Shown piece by piece: positions 35,101 through 46,948 of a DNA stretch of 64,000 nucleotides. How positions within the stretch are numbered: the stretch's first letter is position 1; every line of letters starts with the position of its first letter. The notes under the pieces are model-generated. The model did no database searches. It worked only from the letters and a program-made list of their open reading frames with translations, and was not told the origin of the DNA. The position numbers were made by a program, and so were the translations under genes. Source of the DNA: Choristoneura fumiferana (lineage: Eukaryota; Arthropoda; Insecta; Lepidoptera; Tortricidae); NCBI RefSeq assembly GCF_025370935.1, contig NC_133481.1, forward strand, positions 4,427,385 to 4,491,384, in the 5' to 3' direction.

Positions 35101-35747
35101 CGACTGTAAGTATAATTTCGGAGGTGGGTGGTGTACATAGGAAAGTGCCAAAAAAATGTGTGTCTTTAACCAACAAAGGAGGAGGTTCTATGTTCCAATG
35201 ATTGTATTTTTTTACGTATGTTCGCCGATTACTCAGTCAATTGTGGACCGATTTTCAAAAAAAAATTTTATTCGAAAGGTATCGAATAGGCATCTACGCT
35301 CTTCTGAAGTGGTCCCATTGTCACCAAGTCAAGATCTGATAATGGGATCCTAGGGAAATTGAGGGCAAACCTCAAATTTTATAGGCACACCTATGGCGAT
35401 TTTAAAATTTTTAGCATTAAGATAAGCATTTACACTCAGAAAGTATCATTTGGTAGGTAAACTGGACCTTATGAAGAAGACCGTAGATGACCAATGGAAC
35501 TCGTCAAAGCTAAGTAATGCTCGCTCGTCTATAAACGATCATTATTAATATACCTAGATAAGCAACTAAGAAGGAGCTTTAAGTTAATGATTCTTTCGAA
35601 CTAATCTGATGCTGAAGCCGGAAGACAGGCAACGAAAATCTGTTATAAAACAACGTAACTAAGCCGTGTTTGGGCTTCATGGAGTCGTTGTGAGATGTAC
35701 TTTGGCTACAAATCACTAAAAAATGAGAAATAAAGAATTAAAAAAAA

Positions 35748-36085
35748 AAGTAAAACTGACTCCATAAAAATTTAAAAATAACAAAAAATGGACCCGACTA
35801 CAAAACCCTTGAAAATATTTTTCTAGCACTAGGAGTACTAGTGTACCGACTTCGAGCTAGTAGTAACTAGCTCGAAGTCGGTGTCTCAGCACGACCCAGC
35901 AGAATGGATTGAAACCCATATAGTATATGTAGGTGAGGTAGACGACTATTGTTCCATTCCTGCTGGCTCGTGCTGAGACACAGACTTCAAGCTAGTAGGT
36001 ACCTAGTGCTAGAAAAATATTTTCAAGGGTTTTGTAGTCGGTTCCATTTTTTGTTATTTTTTGGAGTCGGTTTTACTTGTTGTTA
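35748..36085. mobile_element. Long inverted repeat, about 340 bp
   Basis: GTAAAACTGACTCCATAAAA at the left pairs with GGAGTCGGTTTTACTTGTTG at the right. ACAAAACCCTTGAAAATATT pairs with AATATTTTCAAGGGTTTTGT. TCTCAGCACGA pairs with TCGTGCTGAGA. A smaller perfect hairpin (CCGACTTCGAGCTAGTAG) sits in the left arm. The upstream stretch 35100-35747 may belong to the same element. Confidence 0.65.
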
Positions 36086-37675
36086 AAAAAAAATTACGGT
36101 TACATACATAGCTTTATATTCTAGTACATGCCAAGCTGTGATTGGTCAAAATTTTAACGTCATGCCCTCTATAGTGCGTTTTGATTTTACGTAATTTAAT
36201 GTATAAATTTAAAACATAAATGATAAAATAAAAACAGTTGCGTTTGCAACAGGACGATAGGAAGGATGGTGTACCTTTTTTCTTATTGTAGGTACCTATT
36301 TTTTGCAGATTGTACCCGCATAAACCAATCTATTACTAGAAGTGTTTGAAAATCGACTCGCAAGTCCTGATACCTACCACTAGCATACATAAAATACGAA
36401 CATTGCAAGTTAAATAAAAGCGCGGCGTGTAAAAAGGTGCAAATCCAACGGTGTAAAACTGGCTGATTGCGAAGTTCACAGCTTTATGATTTATTCAATA
36501 CGATTAAATTGCCTCGGCACAATAATACTCGGACAGAAGACCTGCAAGTTAATTGTAATGTAATAGTTTATTTATGGAACTCCTGTTTCTGCAGCGACGG
36601 AATTAATAATGTTTTTGCTTAGAATGGAAAAAGTCAGCTATAAAAGTTGCTGGTCCGCTGAACCAATAATAAGTAAGCACGCGCGGGTGACGTTTTGTCA
36701 TAGTTACTTGTACTATTACCATCGACATCTATGTACCTTACGGCACTAGACTGGCTGTTTGGAACAAAACGCGTGACGCATCAATCATCAATATTACTTT
36801 GACACAACCGCTGTCACGGACGTCAACAGACTATAGTGAACTGTTCACAAAACCGCGCTGTGAACTGTTTTTGTGCGCCGTTTTGATGTAAGAACCATGC
36901 AGTCTAGTACATAGATGTCAATGACTATTACTTATTCTGTGACAGTGCCAGTCGGATATCTTTATTTTTCTCATTGTAAATACAAATAGAAATATTTATT
37001 GCATAAGCTGAGTGTTTATAGAAAACTTGTTTCGTTTCTACAAATAAAGTAACGACGAAGATGAATTATAAAATAGACTCGCACATCGTTATTAGGTACC
37101 TAAGTCTTCAACTTCATTTTTTATGATCGCAATACATATTTACACTTATTCAATATTAGAGCACGATCTAGAAGCATTAAAAAAAACCCCTAAAAACTAC
37201 TTAATTCTCCTTAAATTTAAACCTTACAAGTTACACTTTAAAGTCTAAGCTAAAAACTATCGAAATGGTGGTTACGTCTTTTATAACATTTCTAAAGGCA
37301 GGCACATAACACAACAGCAGAAAATCGCAATAAAATCTGGATCGTCCCGTTATGAGTTCCGCTGTAAAAGGTAACAATGGTTTTGGTATGTGCAGATGGA
37401 TAAGTCTGCGATGAGCCATAGACTGGAACACTTATTACCTGCGCTTTGCTTTTTGCAAAAAAGATTTAACGTTTGTACGTACTCTGTATTGGGTCTTTAT
37501 GAAAATTCCGTTTCGTCGAACTGGCCGGATAGAAATGGAGGAAATTCGAAATTTAAAAAGATCTATAGCCAAGTGCATTTCGGCCACGCGCAATGTATTT
37601 TAATTATAACCACAGAGTACCTAAATATTATAACCAATATTAAATTTTGATCGACTATAACAAAAATTCTTTATC
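36086..37675. other. No gene seen
   Basis: Unique AT-rich sequence. Open frames near 37231-37650 overlap on both strands and show no domain. Confidence 0.4.
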
Positions 37676-37972
37676 CTCCCAGCCTATATACGTCCCACTG
37701 CTGGGCACAGGCCTCCTCTCAGAACAAGAGGGCTTGGGCCATAGTTCCCACGCGGGCCCAGTGCGGATTGGGAACTTCGCACGCACCATTGAATCGCTTC
37801 GCAGGTTTGTGCAGGTTTCCTCACGATGTTTTCCTTCACCGCAAAGCTCGTGGTAAATTTCAAATGTAATTCCGCACATGAATTTCGAAAAACTCAGAGG
37901 TGCGAGCCGGGGTTCGAACTCACGACCCTCTGCTTGTGAGGCGATAGGTCGAACCACTAGGCCACCACGGCT
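37676..37972 (-). mobile_element. Full-length tRNA-related SINE with GATG-type tail
   Basis: Minus strand: CCGTGGTGGCCTAGTGGTTC (A box), GAGGGTCGTGAGTTCGAACC (B box), body TGAGTTTTTCGAAATTCATG, GCGAAGCGATTCAATGGTGC, CCCAATCCGCACTGGGCCCG, ending GCCCAGCAGTGGGACGTATA and TAGGCTGGGAGGATAAAG. About 297 bp, the best copy here. Confidence 0.78.
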
Positions 37973-38849
37973 TAACCTTATAAAATGTTTACCTTAAGTA
38001 CAATACCTTTGTATAATAAGTGATGCTCGTACGTGAAGAAACCTATGCTTATCAATAATTTTTCATATTTCAGAGCGCCTGTGTCGCTTTTTATTTTAAG
38101 ATAGAAATATCCCCTAAGTCAGGGATGGCGAACCATTAACACTGTACCTATCGATGATGACATGCGAAAATATAATTCGAGCATGAAACAATTAACTTAT
38201 CTATGTAGGTTCTTGATTGATAGTTTTGATTTTGACCATTAAGTGAATAATTATTAGATCATTTGCTGAAGAAAAATAATGTCCGTTTAATGTAGCCACG
38301 TAACTCTTAATACAGTCGCCATTATGAATCTACTTGATTAATCTACTTTCTAGGGCCATGATGGCTTGGGGCCGTGAAGAAGTGGATACCTCTAATGCGA
38401 AAAAAAAACTGTTTAAAAAAAAGGGAAAAATTGTTGACCCATCGAAATTTGGATATTTTTTGACCTCTACTGTGGGGGAGCCTCTTTTGTAGAAGCCTCA
38501 AGGCTGTAGCCTGGTACAACCCTATTTTCAATCGTATAATAATAATCCAATAATAAATCATTATAATCGTGTTCAGATACTTTTTATTATTTGTAACCTA
38601 AAACAGATTGTCTCCAATATTTATGATGACGATTGTGAACTTAATCTTGATTTAGTTTAGCTGAGTTGACTAGCATCAAAATGTATAAAACTGAAGCTTA
38701 AATCCATGTAACGACTAAATTTAGATTTTATTTTTCTAGCAAGGATTCATAAATCCAAATTTTTAGACATTATATCCAAATGTAAAAAAATCTCAATTAA
38801 CCACTTAATTTGACCCAGCAACAATAAACAGGGCAAGCGAAATAAAACT

Positions 38850-39690
38850 GTTTAAAAATACACATCCACAAATAAAGGTTCGCATCCCCTGTCCTAAGAC
38901 TAACACAGGTACAGCACATTGCTTGTTGCATGCAGTGTCTAGAACAGCCCCCGCCAAGGACAATAAGTCTGCCGCAGACAGCCTGCACAAAGCACGTGGC
39001 AGTGCATATGAATCCTGCCAGGTAAATCTTAACGCCCATCTTACACTGCAAGCGGAGCGGACTCCGTATGGAGTTCGTTTAACTCACATTGGCGAACTGC
39101 ATAATTATGTGATTTCACTAATCCGTCGGGCTCTAGTCAGCATCAACGCTCCGTCTACTTTGGAGCCGGTTGGATTAGCTCGTGATGATGGCAAGAGATC
39201 TGACGGAATGACGCTTGTTCCTTGGCAAATGGGACGGCTGCTTAGTTGGGAGTTGGGACGCCACATGTGTGGACACATTGGCGCCGTCTCATCTTGCTAA
39301 GACATCATTGAAGGCTGGTGCGGCGGGTGCTGCTGAATATGAGAATCTGGCCAACAATTTCATATTTGCGGCCTTTGCTGTTGAAACGCTTGGTCCGTGG
39401 GGTCCCGAAGCAAGAAAACTATTTAAATTTTTAAAAAAAGAAGCTTGCCCGTTCCACTGGCGACCATAGGGCTGGCTCTTTCCTCGGTCAACTTATTGGC
39501 ATTGCCATACAACGAGGAAACGCAGCCAGCCTTATGGGCACCCTGCCTAATAGCAACGACTTGGGTGATATTTTTAAATATAGATTTTTAGGATTAGAGT
39601 AAGTTAAGTAGTTTTAGTTCTTTTTTTATTTATTTCTGTTAATTATTGTATAAATTATTTGCTTGTTTATAAATAAATTTACCTAACCTA
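38850..39690 (+). pseudogene. Retroelement 3' end with endonuclease-like domain, frameshifted
   Basis: Translation gives HNYVISLIRRALVSINAPST, then LARDDGKRSDGMTLVPW, and after a frame change SWDATCVDTLAPSHL, ETLGPWGPEARKLF and RGNAASLMGTLP. DGKRPDG followed by WDATCVDT is a widespread retroelement C-terminal signature that looks like a PD-(D/E)XK nuclease core; I recall it from many animal gene models, and assigning it to an R2/RLE-type LINE is inference. The frame breaks at a 7-bp tandem duplication (AGTTGGGAGTTGGG near 39243-39257) and the P of RPDG is S, so it is dead. An AT-rich tail ends near 39690. Confidence 0.65.
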
Positions 39691-39794
39691 AACATCATAA
39701 ATATCGAAGTTTAGCTGCCTAGTGGCATTTGATCAAATGACCCCTATCCCACCTGATGTAAAGTGCAGATAAGGCCAAAGGGACTTCATCTGGC

Positions 39795-39860
39795 CCTAGT
39801 GCAAAATTCGTACAATACGAACATCGATTTTCGAATTTCGTAGTAGCCCCTCTGGGTAAA
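39795..39860. repeat. CTACTACGAAA-family fragment
   Basis: GCAAAATTCGTACAATACGA then TTTCGAATTTCGTAGTAGCC. Right arm only. Confidence 0.55.
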
Positions 39861-40016
39861 AATGTTTTCATTTTCGTGGCCGGCTGTCCGTCTATCTGTT
39901 TCTCTCTACAGGTCGTATTTCTCAACCAATTCTCGTGAAATTTTGTGAGAAGGTTCGATAATTACGAGTAGGTATATGTTTTTATTATTATTATGTATAG
40001 CCTAATGATTTCTCAA

Positions 40017-40212
40017 GCGGATTGAGAACTTCACACACACCATTGAATTTCTTCTCAGATTTGCTCATGATGTTTTCTTCACCGCAGCTCGTGGTAAATT
40101 TCGAATGTAACTTCGCACATGAATTTCGAAAAACTCAGATATGCGAGCCCTGGTTTGAACCCACGACTCTGCTTGAGAGTCCATAGGTGCCACCACTGAC
40201 CACCACGGCTTC
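40017..40212 (-). mobile_element. SINE of the same family, 3'-truncated
   Basis: GCGGATTGAGAACTTCACAC, TTTCGAATGTAACTTCGCAC and GCCCTGGTTTGAACCCACGA ... TGACCACCACGGC. Confidence 0.6.
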
Positions 40213-40429
40213 GGATTGTCTACCGTAAATATTTATACCAACCGATTTTCACTTTTCCATATTAAATTATTGTTTGTGAGTATCAAAAATAGTGTAACTT
40301 CCCCTTAATGACAGAATTTTTAGAACCGGTTAAATAATTCTAGTGAATTCTCTAGCTGCAATTTTTGAAAATAGAATGTAGCGATTCGAGCCAGTATTGT
40401 CATTATTTGTCCACTTAATATACGATCAT

Positions 40430-40730
40430 CATCATCATCATCTCAGCCGTAGGACGTCCACTGTTGGACATAGGCCTCCCCCAGAAACCTCCAGTTGCTT
40501 CGGTTGGCAGCGGCCTGCATCCACCGTAAACCTGCGGCTTTAACCAGGTCATCCGTCCATCTTGTTGGTGGACATCCTACGCTGCGCTTGCCGATCCGCG
40601 GCCTCCACTCGAAAATTTTTCGGCCCCAATGGCCATCCGTTGTCCGTGCTATATGGCCCGCCCATTGCCACTTCAACGAGCTGATTCGCTTGGCTATGAC
40701 GGTGACCCTTGTTCTTCTACGATAATATAA
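40430..40730 (-). mobile_element. RTE-like LINE 3' end, 5'-truncated, (GATG)n tail
   Basis: Translated on the minus strand: LKWQWAGHIARTTDGHWGRK, EWRPRIGKRSVGCPPTRWTD and LGEAYVQQWTSYG, then a stop and a (TGA)n tail at 40428-40441. This is the C-terminus of an RTE-clade reverse transcriptase of a different subfamily from the copy at 15220-16085. Confidence 0.78.
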
Positions 40731-40837
40731 TATAATATACGATATACATGTATCTACCTATGTTCTACATTATTACGTACAGACAAATAAACAACCTGAA
40801 TGCTTAATTAAACAGAAAGTATAATTTTATTATACTA

Positions 40838-41417
40838 CTAGCTGTGCCCGCGACTCCGTCTGCATGGACTTAGATTTATCTCAGCCAGTTGTTGTTTTGC
40901 CTGCCTTGCTGTTCTCAAAAGATACATGCTATCAAAATTGAATTAACAGCACATAGTTTCTGAATAAAATACCTGTGACATATGCACAGACAGACAAACA
41001 AACAGATGGATATTACCGAATGGCAAATACAGATCAAATAGTATGGACAGACTATATAATAATGTAGTAACCAAAATATTATAAAGTTAACCAAAGTTTC
41101 AGCCAAACTACGAGTAACAGCAATTCTTCTAAAACTGTTCCATGAAATTATTTTAACTGACGCATCTTTTTTGTTCGTGTACCGATTATAAAGAAATAAA
41201 CATAAAATGTTAATCCAAAAAAACAACAGCACATCAGTGAAAACTGCACTCTTCTAAGTTCAGCCGTTTCTGATATTAGCGTGAGCAAACGCACAGACAA
41301 ATTCTAAATATCAATGTTTTGGGTTCTATTGTGCTAATACCCCTAGGAAGAGTTTTTCTCAGATATTTTCAATGTACAGACACCGACTTGTTACAAATTT
41401 ATCATTATATATATAGA
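40838..41417 (-). mobile_element. Longer Helitron-like variant
   Basis: A|CTAGCTGTGCCCGCGACTCC at 40838, with GTTCAGCCGTTTCTGATATTAGCGTGAG-like sequence near 41255-41285. The far end is placed near 41417. The interior differs from the 200-bp copies. Confidence 0.4.
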
Positions 41418-41653
41418 TAGATGTACTTAGATATAGATATAAACAACTCAATTATCTCAGAAGGCAGCTTTACTTAGAACCCAAAGCAGTTTAGTATGGA
41501 GCAGGTTCAAGCTACTAAGTCCCCGGATTTAGCGCACTCACTCGAGACGACGTTTTAATTGTGTTTTAGTTTACGGAAATTTAGTTTTAGATTAAGGAAG
41601 TTTAGTTTTAGACGCCGACTAGGGCTAAGACAAAAATTTTACTAAGCACACTT

Positions 41654-41843
41654 AGGGCCTTTTCGCACTACGTCCGATTCGAATCCGATCCGAACCCGTG
41701 AAAATACGGTAGTCGTAGAACTTTTGCATGGATCCGTTTCCGATGTAGTGCGTAAACTACCATACAAAAGTTCTACGACTACGCCGGACCGTATTTTTAC
41801 GGGTTCGGATCGGATTCGGATCGGACGTAGTGCGAAACCCTTA
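41654..41843. mobile_element. 190-bp near-perfect palindromic MITE
   Basis: AGGGCCTTTTCGCACTACGT at the left, ACGTAGTGCGAAACCCTT at the right. Inside, AGTCGTAGAACTTTTG pairs with CAAAAGTTCTACGACTA. No ORF. Confidence 0.7.
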
Positions 41844-41955
41844 CGAAGTTAAGTTCATCGGCTATATATCAGTCAACGGTACCGGTTATAATTATACTAA
41901 AATAACTGCATAATATACTTACTCGTACGTGTAAAATCGTAGATCAGGCGATATT

Positions 41956-42112
41956 GCTTAACGCATGCACTGCCGGCATTGTTTTTCGAACTTTCACAAG
42001 GTGCCGCAAACGCACATATGCGTTCAAATGTGTGCGGAATCCTGACAGCGGCACTGGGTGAAAGTCGGGTGAACGCATATTATGCGTTGCCGGCAGTGAA
42101 TGCGTCAAACAG
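41956..42112. mobile_element. GCCGGCA-type inverted-repeat element
   Basis: ACGCATGCACTGCCGGCATT at the left, TTGCCGGCAGTGAATGCGTC at the right. The interior (GCAAACGCACATATGCGTTC, CTGACAGCGGCACTGGG) matches the remnant at 6150-6275. Confidence 0.6.
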
Positions 42113-42381
42113 TTATCACAAGCATCATCAGCTAAAAATTTTTTATTAAGTAACTAAAACATTAATTTCAACAAAAAATATGTTTTCTACGTAAAGTTTC
42201 TCAATGTGTTTATATGTTTGTTGCTCTTTGACGTTAAAACGACCTGTTTTGTGAGCAACAATTTGCACACAAAGTGTTTAAAATTTCATACACCTAATCC
42301 CGCGGAGTAGCGTTTAACAAATTCTTCGTTTCGAAAAAGTCGCAGGCAACAGCTAGTTTATGCAAAGGATTTCGAAATTAC

Positions 42382-42500
42382 CAATGTCCATAGGGCTGGT
42401 GCATTTCTCGCCCAACGTATTGGAATCACGATCCAGCGCGGAAATGCAGCCAGCCTTATGGGCACTCTTCCTCAGGGACAAGACTTGGGGGAAATGTAAA
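42382..42500 (+). pseudogene. Second, 5'-truncated copy of the same retroelement 3' end
   Basis: Encodes HRAGAFLAQRIGITIQRGNA then ASLMGTLPQGQDLGEM and a stop, matching the end of the copy at 38850-39690. Only the last 40 codons remain, the usual 5' truncation. Confidence 0.65.
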
Positions 42501-43711
42501 ATTGTACCTTTTTAACCATTTTATTATTTTGAAATTATTTAATTAAAAAGGATTTTTATTAATTACGAGAATGTATGTTTTATTGTTGCAACATCCCATA
42601 ATCGACCGATTGTACCCATAACATGTTTAACTAATGTCCGCTCCGAGCCTAATGACAATTTTCTTAACAACAATTTAATGAGTACCTAATTACATTTGCC
42701 ATTTTAAACAATTCGTTTACAGTCAGATACTTTACGACTTGTTTTAAACTTTATTGTTTAAAAATCGATTTCTCTGGATTCAGAGCTTTAACAATTTTAT
42801 TTTCTGGGAAAACTAAGCTGGCTGACTATTTAAAACCAAATGGTGAAACAGAATGAAACTATTTTTATAAATATCTAATCTCTTTAAATTAATCTATCAT
42901 TTTTGTTTCAAGTTCCACATATTTTAATTGATTGATTTTTAAAGGGCAGCGATGCTCTTTTGAAAGCAGAAAAGGCACTTGAGAATTTAATTGCATTATA
43001 TAGGGGTCCCGTCATGGTGGATAAGGCCCTATTTAGATATTACGTCATCTTATATAGTCCTCTTTAGATCTTACCTTATATTCCTTTTGCGATATCACGT
43101 ATACGTATGACCACTACCATACACCTACCATTAGATAGTCACCGAAACTTAAGTTTCCAGACTTGTATCTAAATTATTATTAGTCTGTAATTCCTCTTTC
43201 ACAGACCATTGTTCAAAGCGTCGACGCGCGAGATCTACCTTAATTTCCATTCCAACCCATTCGTAAGCAAATACCATAATCAATAACGTTTAATCGCCTA
43301 AACAAATTTGATAAGGATAAATAGGGAGCCCGTCCTTTGAGACATGTTCAATAAAATTCAGGCACTTGGCCTTCTTTTATTATGAAAAAAGTGAAGAACG
43401 CTGAAGAGCAAAAAGGTGGAGTGCCGGAAAGGGTATAGGGAATTGTGTGAGAGTTTCGAGAATCTCGACGTCTGAGTGCATTTGTATTGGCACCTGTCAA
43501 AACGACGGCTAGACGTTGTTCATTAAATTATTTTATTACCTGGCACTCGCTGAGAGGGTTCCATTTAATTTGGCGGATGTAGGGGCTTCCAGCAAGGGCC
43601 TTATCATCGCTATTACTATCTCTAAAAAGCAAGAAATCTTTTGAAATGCTACATAATATGCCATGACTGAAACGCAATTTCAGATAAAGGCTCAGGAAAT
43701 CGCATGTTAAA
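42501..43711. other. No gene seen
   Basis: Unique sequence after the retroelement tail; no repeats or exons recognised. Confidence 0.4.
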
Positions 43712-43893
43712 ACAGCGTTTCCACCAGAGATGGGCGAGGATGTGTTTCAAGGAATATGTTTTTCATTTACGTCGCCTCGCTCCGCTCAGCTGTTTCCACC
43801 AGAGATGTGCTGTACGAGGATGTCTAAATGAAGCGTTTCTATTGCTGAATGAAAAACATATCCTCGCACATTATTGGTGGAAACGCTGCTTAA
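43712..43893. mobile_element. GCGTTTCCACCA-family MITE, copy 3
   Basis: CAGCGTTTCCACCAGAGATG at the left, TTATTGGTGGAAACGCTG at the right. It has the inverted central block CGCTCCGCTCAGCTGTTTCC. The 64-codon ORF spanning it has no independent support. Confidence 0.68.
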
Positions 43894-44124
43894 AATAGCT
43901 ACCTAGTTTGTCTTAGCTAGATTAACAAAAGAATTGGCAGGCCCCCCATTAGATGATATCGTTGGTGATATCGTGAGAGTTCCAGGCGACTGGTGGATGC
44001 AGGCGGCTCAGTCATTGTGGCGTTCTGAAAATACCTTCGTTCAACAGACTTCTTCCGTTGGATGATGACGATGATGTTGTTTAACTAGAGTGAATAATAT
44101 AGTATGTAGGATATTAAGGACACT

Positions 44125-44340
44125 AGGGGAGACCGAGGAGAGTTGTGACAGAGGTGGGTAGTGACAACGTCGATTTTTTCGAGCTTATGAACTGCTAGCG
44201 AGCTTGCAATAGCGCGCGTTTTTTAGCTCAAGTCTCGAACTATCAAACGCGTGCTGTAGCGAGCTCGCTAGCAGTTAATAAGTTTCCAAAAATCGACGTT
44301 GTCACTACTCTCGTCTGTCACAACTCTCCTCGGTCTTCCT
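44125..44340. mobile_element. Palindromic MITE of about 210 bp with TA at both ends
   Basis: GGGGAGACCGAGGAGAGTTG at the left, CAACTCTCCTCGGTCTTCC at the right, with TA just outside each end. Inner arms GACAACGTCGATTTTT and AAAAATCGACGTTGTC also pair. Confidence 0.68.
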
Positions 44341-45865
44341 ACGTTTGGCATTCATAAGGTGTAAAGAGGCGATATCTGTATAAAAAACTTACAGTAGACA
44401 CTCCGTGACCCAGTTGATGTTCTAGTAGATTATAAGAGTAGCTTTTGTGCTGTGCGACTGCTTTGTAATTATAGCAATATCCGGCGATAACGTAATCCTT
44501 TGTACGAGCCCTTCCCCTATGTTTAATCAATATATACAGGCAAATGGGTACGAGAACAAGCTACATAGTAGAAAGTGTCTGGGTTTGATATAGACATAAA
44601 AGCTTAGTGCTAATGAACCTCGCAAAGGTGACAAAAAGCACACGTTTTAGTAGGACGAGGAGCTAAAAGGAAAAATTACTGAATTCCCGAAGAGAAAAAT
44701 CGTAGCTACAGAATACCCCGTTCTCTGCGTTAGACATTCTTCTTTATAGACTGAATCTAATAAAAATGTGATTAAGTACAATATTTAAGTATTTAAGTTT
44801 TTTTTTTAACTAAAAGCCAAACATCAGAAAGTAAAATTTCTGAACTTCGATAATAATAAAAAGAAGCAGCTATATTAAAAGACACTGTATAAATTCTAAG
44901 TACTTAACAAAAGAAGGTCTAAAGGTACTGCTGAGTATCATACACACACACTGAAAAATTTAATCAAAGTTTACTACAACTTAAACAACTTGATCATCAA
45001 TATCGCCGACAATATCAGCTATTGACTTGAACTTCCAAGAATGTAGGTAATATCCATTGAGAATGCGCCGTTATTATTAAATCAAATCAGCTCTAAAGTA
45101 TCTCGAAGTATTTTAATAAGTAAACTACATATATACACAATGAACTTTTTCAAGCCATACGGGAAATTAGAGAGACACGAGTTACAAAGTTGCTTTATGA
45201 AACGGTTCTATTCCAGACTCCAAGAAGTAATGTAGAAAGCTGTAACGGATAATGGTTATATCGTTTGAGATTTAGTTACGTATTCTTACAGCGTGAGTTG
45301 GGAAATCATCGGATACATTCAAGGAGCGCTCCCCCGAGCTAACTTACACTTTGATCAAGTTTTTGGGGCTTATTCCGAGTAACTTACAAGAAGGTTTAGA
45401 TAAAATGAATAGATTTACGCATATGTACTCGTATTACTTAAACATACCTATACGTTTTTAGTTTATTTACATCTATAATAATAGTGTTGTGATCTGAGAA
45501 TTATCGAGATTTGATTTGAAAATAAAGTTATGGCTTTTGTAAAAAACTGTACCTATATATATATATTTGTAAATCTTAATAAAATTCATATTTAATATAT
45601 ATATATATTATAAAGTGTACTTGTACTCTGTAAATATCTTTATCTAGTTGCTGTCAGCGACTTTGTCTACAAAGAGTTCGTTTGCAGGAACTTTACTATT
45701 TTTCGGGATAAAACTATCCTTTGTAAGGACGTAGATGCTCCTTAGCGAGACTCATCTAAATCAGTTTAATTTTTTAAGCGTGAAAATATAACAAACAGTT
45801 ACTTAGTTACTTTCGAATTTTATAATCAATACAAATAAATAATTGGTATGGATTAAGATCTGCTA
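44341..45865. other. No gene seen
   Basis: Unique AT-rich sequence with the (AT)n tracts near 45551-45612 and a weak Helitron-like remnant at about 45645-45780 (GTCAGCGACTTTGTCTACAA). Confidence 0.4.
45551..45612 (+). repeat. (AT)n microsatellite pair
   Basis: TATATATATATAT and ATATATATATATATTATA separated by about 30 bp. Confidence 0.8.
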
Positions 45866-46006
45866 CAGGGGGGCTACTACGAAACTCGCAAATCGAAGTT
45901 CGTATCGCACCGTCCCTTTCACTCGCGTATTAAATGACATAAGCGTCAGCGGGACAGCAACATACGAAGTTCGAGTTTTGCACTTTGTGGTATAGGGCCA
46001 GGCCAG
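45866..46006. mobile_element. CTACTACGAAA-family MITE, variant right arm
   Basis: Left GGGGGGCTACTACGAAACTC; right GTTTTGCACTTTGTGGTATA then GGGCC. The right arm is the CACTTTGTGGTATAGGGCC variant also seen near 20435 and at 52567. Confidence 0.65.
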
Positions 46007-46726
46007 GACCTTTTATAGAATGCCACGCACCATGCGCACCAGACAGACACCAACGAATTAGGAGCTCCATTGGAACGTAGACATTGTAGATTTCTGGTGT
46101 ACCAACCTACAATAAATAGTCATTGTATTGTATTGTATTGTATAACATTGGGAGCCCCCATGTGAGGTCAGGAGCTGTCTATACGTGGATAAGCTCAGAA
46201 GCGTATCAATTGCAGGTTCGTAATACATATATGGACACTGAAAAAATAGGATAGCTGAACTAGTTTGGCTACATGACGACTGACGTTTAGCCAAAATTTA
46301 CTAATTAGGAACCAAAATAAAAATGACTTTGCAGACATCACCTAACTTTTAGCTACTTAGGCCTTAACTTTGTAGTCACTCAAGTTATGTTACAAGCAAC
46401 AAATTTTTTGGTTATTTTTAATTTTTTGGTTGGTTATTTTTTGGTTTAGTTGGTTTGGTTTTTTGGTTACTAGATCTTTTTTTGCAGTGATATAAACCCT
46501 GTTCTGTACCTATTAATTACTACTCCCCGCTACCCCACATACCTCACCACAGGCTATGGTGGTTCGTTTTAACTCATAGAGATACTCGTCGCTTCTTCGT
46601 AAACACACAAGATACGTAAAGCGGATCAAAAACTATAAATTTTGAGCCTTGCTCAAGTTGAAGAGTTTAAACCCACTTTAGACCTGCAAGAACAATGATA
46701 ATAAATATCACGAGACAATTCACACC

Positions 46727-46948
46727 AATTGACCTAGTCCCAAAGTAAGCTTAACAAAGCTTGCGTTATGGGTACTAAGCAACGGATAAATAGAATTATA
46801 TAGATAGATACATACTTAAATACATAGTAAACACCCAAGACCCGAGAACAAACATTCGTATTTTTCATACAAATATCTGCCCCGACACGGGAATCGAACC
46901 CGGGACCTCAAGCTTCGTAGTCAGGTTCTCTAACCACTAGGCCAAGTT
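46727..46948 (-). mobile_element. tRNA-derived SINE, best-preserved copy
   Basis: The minus strand reads GGCCTAGTGGTTAGAGAACC (A box), GACTACGAAGCTTGAGGTCC, and CGGGTTCGATTCCCGTGTCG (B box), then a non-tRNA tail through ACGAATGTTTGTTCTCGGGT. The tRNA-like head is about 75 nt (46868-46945). Confidence 0.7.

Noticed and set aside
43704..43898. 64-codon plus-strand frame
   Set aside because: Exactly spans a GCGTTTCCACCA-family MITE.
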